A DNA stretch of 50,105 bases from Deltaproteobacteria bacterium (GTDB lineage: Bacteria; Myxococcota; Myxococcia; SLRQ01). The stretch covers positions 1 to 50,105 of the forward strand of contig SLRQ01000010.1 of assembly GCA_007130885.1 (NCBI GenBank), in the 5' to 3' direction. The notes below the pieces were generated by a model. The model ran no database searches. It saw only the letters and a list, made by a program, of their open reading frames with translations, and was not told the origin of the DNA. The position numbers and the translations under genes are program-made. Position 1 is the first letter of the stretch; each line of letters begins with the position of its first letter. This document shows positions 16,765 through 25,849 of the stretch, in pieces.

Positions 16765-18060
16765 TCAGGTCTGGCGCATTGCGCGCGCAGTCGCCCTTGC
16801 AGGCTCCGAAGTTACTTCTTCCCGGGGCTCCCCAACCCCGGGAACCGGCTTTCCACCCAATACCCGACGAACCAGGTGGCGCACCTGCTGGTCAGGGTCC
16901 TCACTCAAAGGCTCCAGTAATACCCTATGAGATCCTTCTCTTGCGGTAGCTACCGCAAGGATCACTCGTCTCCGAATGCGAGGATCCTCATCTTGAAGAC
17001 CAGCCTCGACGCACTCGACGAGTTCATTAGGGCAGCCATCGAGCAAACGGCACATCGCCTCGTAGGCAGAACCGCGAACTCCGGGGTCATGAGATCTCAA
17101 CCACGGTCGAACCACCCCGGTGGCTCTTGCGTCACCGGTTCGACCTATCATGACGAGCATCTGCGCCCGCTGCTCCTCATCCACCCCCGCGAGCGCCACC
17201 GCAATCGGCTCGGATGCCTTCTCACCCTCGAGGTCCAGCAGTCGGCGAGCAGCGCGGAGCTTCATCATGGATGAGCCTTCAAGCAGCTCGCGCCGAAGAA
17301 GCTCGTTCGCGATGCTCTTTCCAGTGGGCATCACCGCCTTGACGTTCCGGCTATCTATCGGTGGTCGGGCATGCCCGGCAATCACGCCGCTCTTCCTAGT
17401 TCCTACATCCTCGTCGCCATCATCTCGACTGGGGGACGATGTTTCGTCTGCTCGCTGTTCGGCCTCCATGTGCTGCTGTTCCAGGGCCAGTATCTCACCT
17501 CTCAAATCAGCGATGAATTCCGCAAGATCTATCGCCTCCGGAGAATCGTTCCGAACACAAGCTTGCCACTCGGCTACTCGCGCGAAGAGGCGCTCTCTGC
17601 TGGCGGCGACTTGCTCGAACCTCCGCCGAAGGTCTACCACGATGCGTTCCTGCACCCTTCTTCGCTCCGTGGCCGCGTGCAGTTCGGCCTTGAGGTTCAC
17701 CGCATCGCCGTCGCTCCTCGGCTCCATCAGCCTTCCCTCCAGCTCACAACGCAGGGATTCGCCAAAATCCAGCTTTCTGTGGAGAGAGAGGATTTCGGCG
17801 CGTGCTTCGGCCAGCTCGGCCTCGAGTTCGCTGCATCTGCCGGCATACTCGGCCTCCCTAGACACGGAAACCGCAAGCTGCTCGCGAGCCTTGTCCGCTT
17901 CAGCGCGCGCCGAGTCCAAGGCGCTTCGCAGCCTTTCCACCCGGCACTCCAGCAGGAGTATTTGGGGAAGGTTCCCATCGCTGCCACAGCCGAAACCCCG
18001 AGCTTCGTCACTAGGTGCTTGACCTTGACGGCTGGTTGCTGGCTTTTTCTGACTCACCAT
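16765..18060 (-). CDS. pomY: PomY-like protein: coiled coil followed by HEAT repeats
   Basis: The protein has about 431 residues from the ATG at 18060; an in-frame GTG at 18117 would add 19 residues. Residues about 35-115 and 120-200 form coiled coils (SRAEADKAREQL-type heptads). A polar linker follows, then residues about 265-410 form helical pairs of the HEAT type (KLRAARRLLDLEG, RAQMLVMIGRTGD, PGVRGSAYEAMCRLLDG, PRIRRRVILAVATA). Coiled coil plus HEAT repeats is the architecture of PomY, which in M. xanthus joins PomX clusters and promotes FtsZ-ring formation. M. xanthus PomY is longer, with an additional proline-rich tail that is absent here. It is the first gene of the three-gene operon. 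Confidence 0.68.
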   Translation of the reverse strand: MVSQKKPATSRQGQAPSDEARGFGCGSDGNLPQILLLECRVERLRSALDSARAEADKAREQLAVSVSREAEYAGRCSELEAELAEARAEILSLHRKLDFGESLRCELEGRLMEPRSDGDAVNLKAELHAATERRRVQERIVVDLRRRFEQVAASRERLFARVAEWQACVRNDSPEAIDLAEFIADLRGEILALEQQHMEAEQRADETSSPSRDDGDEDVGTRKSGVIAGHARPPIDSRNVKAVMPTGKSIANELLRRELLEGSSMMKLRAARRLLDLEGEKASEPIAVALAGVDEEQRAQMLVMIGRTGDARATGVVRPWLRSHDPGVRGSAYEAMCRLLDGCPNELVECVEAGLQDEDPRIRRRVILAVATAREGSHRVLLEPLSEDPDQQVRHLVRRVLGGKPVPGVGEPREEVTSEPARATARAMRQT

Positions 18061-18263
18061 GTTCGACCAGTCCTGCCACTCCCAAGCAATGCCTCTGTTC
18101 TTCTTCGGCACCACCACGAGGTGGGCTTTGTACCGATCATTACGCGCCGATCACTCTGCCTACCAATCGCACGGTACACGAGACGAACATGAATCGTCGA
18201 GTCCGAAAGAAAAATGAGGCAACAAGACGCACCGGTCAAATGTTACCCCAATAGCCCGAGACG

Positions 18264-18292
18264 TTGACAGCATTCCAGAGGTCGCTCATGTT
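18264..18292 (+). promoter_or_regulatory. Candidate promoter for the potassium channel gene
   Basis: A perfect -35 box TTGACA (18264-18269) is followed after 17 bases by a poor -10 match, CATGTT (18287-18292). The channel gene's ATG is at 18305. The good -35 box and spacing support it; the -10 box does not. Confidence 0.3.
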
Positions 18293-18304
18293 CGAGCATT
18301 CGAG

Positions 18305-20047
18305 ATGAAGTTATCCACGGAGATCGCCAGACTGATTCGAGATGAAGGACTGCGCCGGAGCTTGCCTCCGATGCTCCGCTTCATGTTGTTCGTGATGCTG
18401 GTGGTGCTGGTCTACTCCCTGGCGTTTCACGTGATCATGATTTACGCCGAGGGCGAGAGGCACCCCTGGATCGCCGGCCCCTATTTCGTACTGGTCACGA
18501 TGAGCACCCTGGGGTTCGGCGACCTCGTATTCGATAGCACAGCCGGCAGGGTGTACAGCGTAGTAGTGCTTCTTTCCGGAATACTGCTTTTGCTTTCGAT
18601 CCTACCGTTCCTATTCGTAAGGCTCATCTACACTCCGTGGATGGAGGCCCAGAGTAGAAGCCGCGTCAATAGAAAGGTGCCGGACGGAGTCCGGGACCAC
18701 ATACTGGTGTGCTCCGTCGACGCCCTGGCTGCTGGGCTCATGGGGAGGCTCCGCGCGCAGCGTATACCGCACTATGTGCTTGAATCGGACCAGGATCGAG
18801 CTGCGCTTCTCCATGAAGAAGGCTGGCCGGTGATCAAGGCGGACCTGGAATCCAAGCGCACATACGAGCATCTGGGAGCCGATCGCGCCCGAATGGTCGT
18901 CGCCAACGTGGATGATCCGCAAAACACGAACATCACACTCACCGTGCGAGAAGTCGCCCCCGAAGTGGACATCATAGCCATTGCGGACCGGGAGGACTCG
19001 ATCGACATACTCCAGCTTGCCGGAGCGTCGCAGGTGGCGCCGCTGAAGAGGTTGCTGGGCGAGCAGCTTGCAATTCGCGTCAACGCGGGCAACGCCAAAA
19101 CCCACGTAATAGGACGCTACCACGACCTCTTCCTCGCCGAACTACCGGCACACCGCACCCCTCTTGCCGGCAAAACCGTTCAAGAGACGAAGCTTCGCGA
19201 GGTCATAGGAATCAATGTTCTGGCCATTTGGGAACGTGGGCGTCTTTCGGCAGCGAAGCCGGAGTCCGCCATCACCAATCATAGCGTGCTCGTCGTGCTT
19301 GGAACCGACTCACAGATATCGGCGCTCGACGAGCTATTGATTATTTATGACCCCAACCCGCATCCCATTCTAGTCATAGGCGGCGGCGTGGTGGGGCAGT
19401 CCAGCGCCAAGGCGCTGACCTCACGTGACATTCCCGTCCATCTGGTGGAAAAAGATCCGAAGCTCGCGGACGAGTCGAGGCGGACGGCAAATCGCGTGTT
19501 TCTTGGAGACGCCGCCGATCTTTCCGTGCTCGAGAAAGCAGGAATCACCAAGACGCCGTCTGTAGTTTTGACTACGCGCGATGACGCGATGAACATCTAC
19601 TTATCGATCTACTGCCGCCGCCTGAATCCAGAGCTGCGAATAATCAGCCGTATTACTCATGAGCGAAACATAGAGGCAATACATCGAGCCGGTGCCGATC
19701 TCGTTCTGTCGGACGCATCCTTGGGCATTGGAATCATATTGGCGGCTCTACAAGGTCATGAGGCTGTACTCATAGGAGAAGGAATCGATCTTTTCACCAT
19801 GAGCCTGCCCCGCCACCTGGCCGGTCAAACCCTTGCCGAAAGCCGGATCGGCAGCCGAACAGGCTTAAATGTCATCGCGGTTCGGCACAAGGAACGTGTG
19901 ACCGACAACCCGCCCGCCGATATGGTTCTCGAGGAAGGCTGTGAGATCCTCGCTCTCGGCACACCCGAGCAGCTGGAGGCGTTTCACAGTTTGCCGGGCC
20001 GTAATGGCATGGGCCCGCGAGCACGCCGCAAACACCACGCTGCCTGA
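18305..20047 (+). CDS. Potassium channel with two cytoplasmic RCK (TrkA-N/TrkA-C) modules
   Basis: The protein has 580 residues. Two transmembrane helices (about 25-47 and 83-108) flank a pore loop with the selectivity motif TMSTLGFGD (65-73). Two tandem regulator-of-K-conductance modules follow. The first (about 112-340) has the degenerate start HILVCSVDALAAGLMGRL. The second (about 350-570) has a clear nucleotide motif, VIGGGVVGQSSAKAL, and the acidic end of the binding strand (VHLVEKD). The protein should form a ligand- or nucleotide-gated K+ channel in the inner membrane. It is divergent from the PomY-like gene and has no partner gene. Confidence 0.93.
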   Translation: MKLSTEIARLIRDEGLRRSLPPMLRFMLFVMLVVLVYSLAFHVIMIYAEGERHPWIAGPYFVLVTMSTLGFGDLVFDSTAGRVYSVVVLLSGILLLLSILPFLFVRLIYTPWMEAQSRSRVNRKVPDGVRDHILVCSVDALAAGLMGRLRAQRIPHYVLESDQDRAALLHEEGWPVIKADLESKRTYEHLGADRARMVVANVDDPQNTNITLTVREVAPEVDIIAIADREDSIDILQLAGASQVAPLKRLLGEQLAIRVNAGNAKTHVIGRYHDLFLAELPAHRTPLAGKTVQETKLREVIGINVLAIWERGRLSAAKPESAITNHSVLVVLGTDSQISALDELLIIYDPNPHPILVIGGGVVGQSSAKALTSRDIPVHLVEKDPKLADESRRTANRVFLGDAADLSVLEKAGITKTPSVVLTTRDDAMNIYLSIYCRRLNPELRIISRITHERNIEAIHRAGADLVLSDASLGIGIILAALQGHEAVLIGEGIDLFTMSLPRHLAGQTLAESRIGSRTGLNVIAVRHKERVTDNPPADMVLEEGCEILALGTPEQLEAFHSLPGRNGMGPRARRKHHAA

Positions 20048-20292
20048 CCGAGCCCGGCTTACTCACGGTTCGGCTACCGCGGCGGCGGATCCAGCGGCAT
20101 CTCCGGTACTTACTCCCAAAGCCCTACTCGACGTTAGGTGAGCTGCGCGCGCTTCTGGCTTCGGCACGTGAGTGCCGGTCCGCGGCCGCCTCCACCGCCT
20201 CGTAACGACGCGGCGTGAGTCGGGCTGAGTCCGCAACGGCCGCAACCTCGGCCATTCCCGACCGCCTCCTCCTATGCTACCGTGCGCGAAAT

Positions 20293-21090
20293 ATGATCCC
20301 TTACCTGGAGATACTTCGCAAGACTCGGGAGAGCGGAATAGAAACGCAGGATAGAACCGGTGTGGGAACGCTGAGCCTCTTCGGCACGCAGTCTCGCTAC
20401 GATCTTTCCGAAGACCGCTTTCCCGCCGTTACCACCAAGAAGCTGGCATTTCGCGCCATGGCGCACGAGCTCTTATGGTTCCTGCGCGGAGAGACGAACA
20501 TCGGCTACCTTCGAGAACATAATGTTCGTATATGGGATGCTTGGGCCAATGAGAAGGGCGAGGTGGGACCTCTGTATGGAGTGCAATGGAGGTCTTGGCC
20601 GGACGAGAACGGCGAGCCGGTCGACCAAATTCGCAGAGTCATAGAAGGCATTCGCTCCGACCCTGACTCCCGCCGGCACATAGTCAGTGCCTGGAACGTT
20701 TCGCAGATTCACCGCATGGCCTTGGCGCCCTGCCACGTGCTCTTCCAGTTCAACGTCTCCGAAGGACGGCTGTCGTGTCACCTTTATCAACGAAGCGCCG
20801 ATCTCTTTCTGGGCGTACCATTCAACATCGCATCATATGCCCTTCTCACATGCATGATCGCGCAAGTCACCGACCTGCAGCGCGGAGAGTTCATCCACAC
20901 CATCGGTGATGCACACATCTACCTCAATCACCTCGAGGTGGTCGAAGAGCAGCTTTCGCGAGAGCCTCATCCTCTCCCCAGGCTTCGCCTGGATCCCTCG
21001 GTTACGGACATAGACGACTTTCGCATCGAACATATCCACCTGGAAGATTACCGTCATCATCCCGCGCTGACAGCCCCCGTGGCGGTTTGA
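20293..21090 (+). CDS. thyA: Thymidylate synthase
   Basis: The protein has about 265 residues from the ATG at 20293, matching E. coli ThyA length; the frame is open from 20215, but that part is not family sequence. The catalytic cysteine is Cys147 in [10 protein letters not shown]. The phosphate-binding Arg21-Thr22-Gly23 (QDRTGVGT), [10 protein letters not shown], the Asp/Asn-containing [16 protein letters not shown] and the C-terminal AV are all present. It makes dTMP from dUMP with methylenetetrahydrofolate. It is followed after 13 bases by folA, which regenerates tetrahydrofolate. A -10-like TATGCT lies at 20273, very near the start, hinting at a short leader. Confidence 0.98.
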   Translation: MIPYLEILRKTRESGIETQDRTGVGTLSLFGTQSRYDLSEDRFPAVTTKKLAFRAMAHELLWFLRGETNIGYLREHNVRIWDAWANEKGEVGPLYGVQWRSWPDENGEPVDQIRRVIEGIRSDPDSRRHIVSAWNVSQIHRMALAPCHVLFQFNVSEGRLSCHLYQRSADLFLGVPFNIASYALLTCMIAQVTDLQRGEFIHTIGDAHIYLNHLEVVEEQLSREPHPLPRLRLDPSVTDIDDFRIEHIHLEDYRHHPALTAPVAV

Positions 21091-21103
21091 GAAGAGACTA
21101 CCT

Positions 21104-21649
21104 ATGATCATCTCGATAATCGTAGCCCATGACGAAGAGCGGGTGATCGGTCGAGCAGGTGGACTTCCATGGCACCTTCCCTCGGACCTCGCAAGATTCA
21201 AGCAACTTACCTTGGGGAAGCCCGTCATCATGGGCAGGCGAACCTTCGAGTCCATAGGTCGGCCGCTGCCCGGGAGAACGAACATAGTGCTGACCAGCCG
21301 AGGCATGGATGTAGACGGTGTCGAGATCGCTGCCAGCCTGGAGGAAGCCTTCTCTCTGGCCAGGGCTACCGGCGCCTCCGAGGCCATGGTCATCGGCGGC
21401 GGATCAGTGTATGCGGAGGCCCTGCCGAGCTGCCACAAGCTGTACCTTACCGAGGTACATACGAAGACCGGTGGCGACGTGTGGTTTCCTCGTTTGGATC
21501 CGGACGAGTGGCATCTAGTGGAAGAAGAGACCGTCTCGTCCGATGATCGAAACCCTCATGACTTGACCCATCGCGTACTAGTCAGATCGGGTTTCGAGGA
21601 CCACGCCATGGACAAACACGACGAACCGTCACATGTTGCGCCGAAGTGA
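21104..21649 (+). CDS. folA: Dihydrofolate reductase
   Basis: The protein has 181 residues, slightly longer than the usual 160-170 because of a polar tail. Conserved pieces are the Trp/Leu region GGLPWHLPSDLARFK with the catalytic acidic residue, VIMGRRTFESIGRPLPGRTNIVLTS, and VIGGGSVYAEALP for NADPH binding. It reduces dihydrofolate, the by-product of ThyA, so thyA-folA form a functional pair. Its stop TGA overlaps the GTG start proposed for the downstream TraB-like gene. Confidence 0.97.
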   Translation: MIISIIVAHDEERVIGRAGGLPWHLPSDLARFKQLTLGKPVIMGRRTFESIGRPLPGRTNIVLTSRGMDVDGVEIAASLEEAFSLARATGASEAMVIGGGSVYAEALPSCHKLYLTEVHTKTGGDVWFPRLDPDEWHLVEEETVSSDDRNPHDLTHRVLVRSGFEDHAMDKHDEPSHVAPK

Positions 21650-22869
21650 AGTTCGAGAACAACCAGATGGGCCCAGCCTCGCAGGAGTCTTCCCCTACCG
21701 ATGCTCTACCGCGATCGGTGACGGTACTGGAAGGAAAAGACAAGACCATTTATCTCGTGGGAACGGCGCACATCTCTCGCAAGAGTGTGGACGACGTAGT
21801 TCGGGTCATGGAACTGGTTCAGCCCGATACGGTCTGTGTCGAGCTGTGCCACACGCGGCATCAATCACTCACGAATGCCGGAAGCTGGGAGAAAACGGAT
21901 GTCTTCCAGGTAATCCGCCAACGCAAGGTGCTGCTCTTGCTCGCCCATCTGGCTCTAGCAGGTTACCAGAGGCGCCTCGGAGAGAAATTCGGCATTAAGC
22001 CCGGGGCGGAGTTGATCGCGGCCGTGGAGTACGCCGAAAAGAGTGGTGCCGAGCTTCGTCTCTCCGACCGTGACGTACAGGTGACCCTTAAGCGCTCATG
22101 GCGAAATCTGGGGCTATGGAGCAAGCTCAAACTTCTATCCTTGATACTGGCCAGCTTGCTTTCGCGACAAGAGCTAACGGAAGAAGACATAGAACGGCTA
22201 AAGGAGCGAGACCACTTATCTGAAGCCCTGGGCGCCTTCGCGAAAGCTTTTCCGAAGGTCAAGAAACCCCTCATAGACGAGCGAGATGATTATCTGATGA
22301 GCTCCATTGCCACCGCACCAGGTCGCAGTATCGTGGCCGTGGTCGGAGCTGGGCATGTAGAGGGGATCGTAAACCGTTTCGGGCATGAAGTAGATCGGTC
22401 GGCGCTGGAGACAATACCCCCTGGGAGTCTGCTCGGCAAATCGCTGAAGTGGCTCATTCCCGCGATCGTTTTGGGAGCTTTCGCGGTTGGAATACAACGG
22501 CATGACTTCTCGGCATTGGACGAAATGCTCCTGGCGTGGATCCTGCCCAATGCCGTCTTCGCAGGGCTAGGAACCCTCATCGCCGGGGCTCGGCCGGCAA
22601 CCTTCATCACCACGGTGTTGGCCTCTCCCCTCACCTCACTCAATCCGACAATCAACGCGGGAGTCGTAGCCGGACTGATGGAGGCTTGGCTGCGCAAGCC
22701 GACGGTGCACGACTGCCAGAGAGTATCCGAAGATGCCCGTTCATGGCGCGGCATTTACGGAAACCGCTTCACCCGTGTTCTCTTGGTCTCGGCCCTCGCA
22801 ACGTTCGGCTCGGCGCTCGGTGCCTGGGCCGGCGCCACATGGCTCGTCAGCGTTGTAGCGGGAGGATAG
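21646..22869 (+). CDS. TraB/PrgY-family membrane protein
   Basis: The protein has about 407 residues from a GTG that overlaps the folA stop (GTGA); an ATG at 21667 is an equally possible start. The N-terminal domain carries TraB/PrgY hallmarks: IYLVGTAHISRKSVDDV, TVCVELCHTRH, and RDDYLMSSI followed by VAVVGAGHVEGI. The last ~130 residues hold four to five transmembrane helices. Members such as enterococcal PrgY limit pheromone activity and are suggested to be membrane peptidases related to TIKI/GumN. In this non-conjugative context its role is unknown. Coupling to folate genes is probably only positional. Confidence 0.9.
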   Translation: MKFENNQMGPASQESSPTDALPRSVTVLEGKDKTIYLVGTAHISRKSVDDVVRVMELVQPDTVCVELCHTRHQSLTNAGSWEKTDVFQVIRQRKVLLLLAHLALAGYQRRLGEKFGIKPGAELIAAVEYAEKSGAELRLSDRDVQVTLKRSWRNLGLWSKLKLLSLILASLLSRQELTEEDIERLKERDHLSEALGAFAKAFPKVKKPLIDERDDYLMSSIATAPGRSIVAVVGAGHVEGIVNRFGHEVDRSALETIPPGSLLGKSLKWLIPAIVLGAFAVGIQRHDFSALDEMLLAWILPNAVFAGLGTLIAGARPATFITTVLASPLTSLNPTINAGVVAGLMEAWLRKPTVHDCQRVSEDARSWRGIYGNRFTRVLLVSALATFGSALGAWAGATWLVSVVAGG

Positions 22870-22903
22870 ACCTCGCCGACCCCAGTTCCTCGTCACAACG
22901 GCT

Positions 22904-23791
22904 TCACGCAATGGATCCTTCGGGCAACTCGCTGAAAAACTGCTCCCTAGCGCCCCGAGAGAAGTCACCCTCGGTGAGATACTCGTAAGCCAAACCTACA
23001 TGATGCCGAGAACGCGCGAGAGAAGCTTCGTATAGCTTCTCGAAGTCCATCTCCGGACCATCGAACAGCATTGGACGAAGGCCGAGAGCATCCTCCGGCA
23101 AGCCAAGGTACCGACCCGCGGGACTGCCGAGTAGCCTGGCGTACAGGTAGAGCCCTTGAACCCACCTATCCAGCTCACGCTTTCTCGGCGCGGGCCCGAC
23201 GGTGTCAAGGCAGGCTCGCTGCACCAGAAGGTGCAAGCCCGCTCCTATCCCCCTGAACGGGAACCCGTCACGCTTCAAAACTCGTAACCTGTCGATGACA
23301 CCCGGCCAGCCGGCCACGTCGCGTCCGGTCTGCTTGCGAAGGTGGAACAGAGCCTGGATTTTTTCCACTCGAAGCAATGTCACTCGCGGATGCTCTCCCA
23401 TTACCTTGGCGCGCCTGACCAGATCGTGAACGGGGGCGCGCAGAGCCCTATCGACGGCTATATGTGAAAAGTACCCCGCGATCACCGCCAACCCGGGACC
23501 TCGTCCCACAAAGGACACCTTGGATACGAGCTCGCATAGACGAAGCCCCACCGCGACAGGGGCGCCGTTGTGTAACAAGGTGGCGAAGGTGGATTGGACG
23601 GGAGGGCGCCCTGCCAAACGGGCGACAGCTCTCGGAGCAAAGTCTCCGAAGGTCGGCAAGTCAGGAAGCAGAGCACCGAAGCGCGCATACGCCAGGTGCC
23701 GTTCCAAAGCCGCCCCGATCTCCAAAGGTAGAGACTGCTGTTCGCACGCTAAATCGTCTATTGCGCAGGCATGAATTAGGACATGAGCCAT
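22904..23791 (-). CDS. Putative zinc-dependent phospholipase C-like protein
   Basis: The protein has about 295 residues from the ATG at 23791. Early His residues (HVLIHACAIDD), ARFGALLPDLPTFGDFAP and a central GYFSHIAVDRALRAPVHDLV resemble the His/Asp metal-site pattern of bacterial zinc-dependent phospholipase C-like proteins. There is no signal peptide, so it may act in the cytoplasm, unlike secreted phospholipases. The fit is from motif memory and a full-length match cannot be checked here; an uncharacterised HD-like metalloprotein is the alternative. It converges on the TraB-like gene, with 34 bases between stops. Confidence 0.6.
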   Translation of the reverse strand: MAHVLIHACAIDDLACEQQSLPLEIGAALERHLAYARFGALLPDLPTFGDFAPRAVARLAGRPPVQSTFATLLHNGAPVAVGLRLCELVSKVSFVGRGPGLAVIAGYFSHIAVDRALRAPVHDLVRRAKVMGEHPRVTLLRVEKIQALFHLRKQTGRDVAGWPGVIDRLRVLKRDGFPFRGIGAGLHLLVQRACLDTVGPAPRKRELDRWVQGLYLYARLLGSPAGRYLGLPEDALGLRPMLFDGPEMDFEKLYEASLARSRHHVGLAYEYLTEGDFSRGAREQFFSELPEGSIA

Positions 23792-24001
23792 GGCAGAGAC
23801 TCTAGCTCCCACCGGCCGCTGTGAGAACACCATTGTGGTCAGACTTCAAGCGACCGGAATACCTGGAAAATCCAATGTTCGGGTGTCCCGGACGATAAAT
23901 GAGAGGCGCCTCGGAGCACAACGCCGTTGATCTTGTTGCTTTAGAAGAGTATAACTGAAAGTGACATTGCATCGCATGACCATACATTGCAAGTACTATA
24001 G

Positions 24002-24025
24002 CCTGTTGTTCGTCAAGACAACGGG
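24002..24025 (+). promoter_or_regulatory. Leader hairpin upstream of the HTH-like gene
   Basis: CCTGTTGT (24002-24009) pairs over eight positions, with one G-U, with ACAACGGG (24018-24025) around an eight-base loop. It ends 31 bases before the ATG at 24057, upstream of the GGGAG ribosome-binding site. It could be a 5'-UTR control element or an operator for autoregulation. The surrounding 223-base gap is AT-rich and otherwise empty. Confidence 0.4.
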
Positions 24026-24056
24026 ACTGACTCGGCTGAATGATGGGAGATATTGA

Positions 24057-24725
24057 ATGAGTTTTCCGAGACGTGAGACGGCCAATGACGACGCGGTTAG
24101 GTGGAACCGGATACAGGCTCAGCTCGAGAGAGCGGGAGATCATGACCCGGATGAGCCTCTGCTCGTCGACGGGCTAGCCACCACGGCAAACCCCGTTGAG
24201 TCCGAGGAAAGCGACCGCACGCCCGAGGTAATGTCGGCACCTCGCCGCCGCACAAAAAAGCACTCCCCTCCCAGGCCGCCCCGCGCCGAGCGAGCCGCAC
24301 CGGCTCCCCGCCGTCGACCACTACCCAAGATATCCAGCCCGGAGGTGGCTGAAAAGCGTCTTCCGAAGATCAGGGCCGCCGCCGAGCGAGTCAAACGCAT
24401 GAAGAGAATCGCCATTGACCCGGAGAAGACTCACAGGCGCGGGAAGGTGCTCTTCGATCCGGTCGTGCAGAAATTCGGCCAAGTAGTATACAGCTCTCCC
24501 GGCTACGTCCGCCTAGAGATGAGAGACGGCAGCCAGTCCGCGCATGGCAAACCGCCCATGGAAGACCGACGAAATTTCGTATTGGCGAACTTCGACCGTA
24601 TGAGCAACAAGAACATGGCCGAGATACTGGAGATCTCGGTGCACACCATGCGTCGCCTCTGTCATGAGTACGGACTGCGGCGTCATGGTTCCAAAGCATC
24701 GGTCGACGCCCGCAAGATCGCTTGA
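24057..24725 (+). CDS. Basic protein with a C-terminal helix-turn-helix-like region
   Basis: The protein has 222 residues, with GGGAG eight bases before the ATG. Residues 1-100 are polar and disordered, with a Pro/Arg-rich stretch (about 60-90: RRRTKKHSPPRPPR). The region from about 105 is basic. The C terminus (about 175-212) reads ANFDRMSNKNMAEILEISVHTMRRLCHEYGLRR, which fits a helix-turn-helix in which NKNMAEILEISVHTMRR is the turn and recognition helix. It is probably a DNA-binding regulator or nucleoid-associated protein. The family is not recognised. It has its own leader hairpin. Confidence 0.75.
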   Translation: MSFPRRETANDDAVRWNRIQAQLERAGDHDPDEPLLVDGLATTANPVESEESDRTPEVMSAPRRRTKKHSPPRPPRAERAAPAPRRRPLPKISSPEVAEKRLPKIRAAAERVKRMKRIAIDPEKTHRRGKVLFDPVVQKFGQVVYSSPGYVRLEMRDGSQSAHGKPPMEDRRNFVLANFDRMSNKNMAEILEISVHTMRRLCHEYGLRRHGSKASVDARKIA

Positions 24726-24832
24726 TCGTCTCCTTATCCGACGACACAGGATCGAATCTCTCAAATCGGCGCCGTATTATGGCTCGTATGTTTTCTTGAG
24801 CCTGGGTTTCAGGCTAGCATCCGCGCTTGAAC

Positions 24833-25798
24833 ATGCATGCCTCGCTTCAGGTGCTCCTTGGACTAGGAGCACTCATCCTCGGCGCCGAGCTACTCGTCCG
24901 AGGTTCGGCCCAGCTCGCAACGCGGCTGGGGGTAACGCCACTAGTAATCGGCTTGACGGTGATGGCCTACGGTACGAGCGCTCCGGAGCTTGCCGTCTGC
25001 TTGACCGCGGCCTGGAGAGAAAGCCCCGGACTGGTCATCGGCAACGTAATCGGCAGTAACACAGCGAACCTTGGCCTCGTTCTGGGAGTGGCAGCGTTGA
25101 TTAGACCGCTGGCGGCACGCGCGAGCCTTCTACAGCGTGAGATTCCCTTCATGCTGCTAGCGGCACTCCTTGTTCCTCTTGCCGCGCTTGGAGGTGCATA
25201 TACCCGCCTGGACGGAGTCCTGCTTCTCGCCGCCGCCGTCGTGTTCTCGTTGTTTTGCTTCGCAAGCGTTCGGCAGCACTCCTGTGACACGGAAGGACCT
25301 TCTGACCACGAATCATCTGCCAGACCGATCCAGGGAGCAGGCAAAAGCTCGCTCTCCATTGCCGTGCTGATATTAGCTGGAGTTGCCGGTTTGGGCTTTG
25401 GCAGCACAATGCTGGTGGAGGGATCCATCAGCCTCGCGGCGTCATTTGGCGTGTCCGACCACGTCATAGGACTGACAGTGGTAGCCATAGGCACATCCCT
25501 CCCGGAACTCGCAACCTGTGTGGTCGGCGCTATCCGGGGGAAAGTAGACCTGGTCGTCGGAAACGTCATAGGAAGCAACATCTTCAACGTCTTCCTGATT
25601 TTGGGTGGCACCGCGGCTATACATCCCATCACCGCGCCGGACCCCATACTCGGCATCGACATGGTCTTAATGCTCGCTTTGAGCGTCGCGATCTTTCCAT
25701 TCATCCTCACCGGTTCAAGAATCAGTAGGCTCGAAGGACTCATCTGCTTGGGCGCATACGCTGCATTCTTGCTCCTCTCCATCTCGGCCCGTGCTTGA
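24833..25798 (+). CDS. YrbG-type calcium/sodium exchanger
   Basis: The protein has about 321 residues from the ATG at 24833; a TTG lies six bases earlier. It is a hydrophobic protein with about ten transmembrane helices in two inverted halves. Each half carries the alpha-repeat: GLTVMAYGTSAPELAV with GNVIGSNTANLGLVLG, and GLTVVAIGTSLPELAT with GNVIGSNIFNVFLILGG. These hold the Glu and Asn that bind Ca2+ and Na+ in the CaCA superfamily. It exchanges cytoplasmic Ca2+ for Na+ or H+. The gene appears to be monocistronic or to run into the next coiled-coil gene 51 bases on. Confidence 0.95.
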   Translation: MHASLQVLLGLGALILGAELLVRGSAQLATRLGVTPLVIGLTVMAYGTSAPELAVCLTAAWRESPGLVIGNVIGSNTANLGLVLGVAALIRPLAARASLLQREIPFMLLAALLVPLAALGGAYTRLDGVLLLAAAVVFSLFCFASVRQHSCDTEGPSDHESSARPIQGAGKSSLSIAVLILAGVAGLGFGSTMLVEGSISLAASFGVSDHVIGLTVVAIGTSLPELATCVVGAIRGKVDLVVGNVIGSNIFNVFLILGGTAAIHPITAPDPILGIDMVLMLALSVAIFPFILTGSRISRLEGLICLGAYAAFLLLSISARA

Positions 25799-25849
25799 TC
25801 TGTCAGCCAAGGCTTGTAGCGTTCGGACGTTCAGTCTATAGAAGGCGCC

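Noticed and set aside
17120..18022. Plus-strand open frame of 300 codons over the PomY-like gene
   Set aside because: It is Ser/Arg-rich antisense of coiled-coil and HEAT sequence. The minus frame has the clean heptads and HEAT repeats.
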